Origin: Macrothele yani
Taxonomy: Eukaryota; Arthropoda; Arachnida; Araneae; Macrothelidae
Direction: 5' to 3'
Assembly: GCA_039090855.1 (NCBI GenBank)
Contig: CM077005.1
Span: 14,981,921 to 15,045,920 of the forward strand
Length of the DNA: 64,000 nt
The stretch's first letter is position 1; each line of letters starts with the position of its first letter. Position numbers and translations under genes: made by a program. A model generated the notes under the pieces. It did not search any database. It saw only the letters and a list, made by a program, of their open reading frames with translations, and was not told the DNA's origin. Below, piece by piece: positions 63,665 to 64,000 of the stretch.

Positions 63665-64000
63665 GCCATTCGCGGCCCCAGGCAACTGAAAATTTTATGT
63701 ACGGGCTATTCAAGTGTTCTTTTTTATTCAAATCTATACTGGTTATTTTGAAATATTTTTTTAAATAATTTATTAGTCTGTTATGCAAAGGCTCTTCAGT
63801 ATTTTGCTGAAATACAACGCAAATGAGACCTATACAACTGTAACTACATTAGAGCCAGTGCCTTCACTATCTACACCGACATTAGTTTCAATAGCGCATG
63901 TTATTTTATGAAGCTGATCATTTGTAGTATCTTGTAGAAAAGTGAACCACGGTCGTATTGGCTCGACTTTAAATTTAAGTGTTGAATAACAATGCGTCTC
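63665..64000. other. AT-rich spacer at the window end
   Basis: No gene or repeat recognised. Confidence 0.4.

Noticed and set aside
63170..63685. 171-codon minus frame
   Set aside because: It is the antisense shadow of the 57-bp repeat, whose plus-strand frame has the more plausible unique C-terminus.

Overview
This window looks like repeat-dense intergenic or intronic DNA from an animal genome, most likely an arthropod (possibly a chelicerate such as a spider). Several things point that way: many Tc1/mariner copies, pogo/Tigger, hAT and PIF/Harbinger remnants, RTE-type LINE fragments, tRNA-derived SINEs with RNA polymerase III A and B boxes, an AT-rich background, and no prokaryotic gene structure. 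I found no host gene that I can defend. Almost every readable protein fragment is a transposase or reverse transcriptase carrying stops, frameshifts or lost catalytic residues. Species placement is inference.

Layout. 0-5 kb: a nearly open Tc1 element (814-2032, minus), then a LINE remnant on the minus strand split by a mariner and a SINE, then a degraded Tc1. 6-14 kb: SINE copies, a 45-bp minisatellite that resembles a hAT terminus, a Helitron-like repeat, a hAT C-terminus, a tandem SINE-head array and a 34-bp array. 14.8-20.6 kb: an RTE-type reverse transcriptase gene, mariner-type and Harbinger fragments, and a Tc1 copy. 21.8-25.6 kb: a Tigger/pogo element with both termini, carrying a 275-bp duplication, a 1-kb minisatellite and a nested Tc1. 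26-32.9 kb: a 149-bp array, two Tc1 elements, two foldback MITEs and a SINE.

34-39.8 kb: a Tc1 split by a 32-bp minisatellite, two more Tc1 copies (one with an in-frame 42-bp triplication), and a hAT gene split by a 46-bp minisatellite. 40-48 kb: RTE 3' remnant, a 55-bp array, a Tc1, a second Helitron-like copy inverted relative to the first, and a MITE. 48-53 kb: a Tc1 nested inside another Tc1, then another Tc1. 55-58 kb: a nested set in which a mariner-type element contains a tRNA-cored foldback element, which contains a non-autonomous hAT, which contains a second foldback element. 58-64 kb: a pogo-type end, a SINE relic, low-complexity DNA and a 57-bp in-frame repeat ORF.

The strongest unusual theme is that tandem minisatellites repeatedly sit inside transposase genes. 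Three unrelated transposase pseudogenes (Tigger, Tc1, hAT) each have recognisable N- and C-terminal parts flanking an array, and two other TE ORFs show short in-frame duplications that look like early stages. The second theme is a family of foldback elements with a tRNA-like core and 11-12 bp target duplications.
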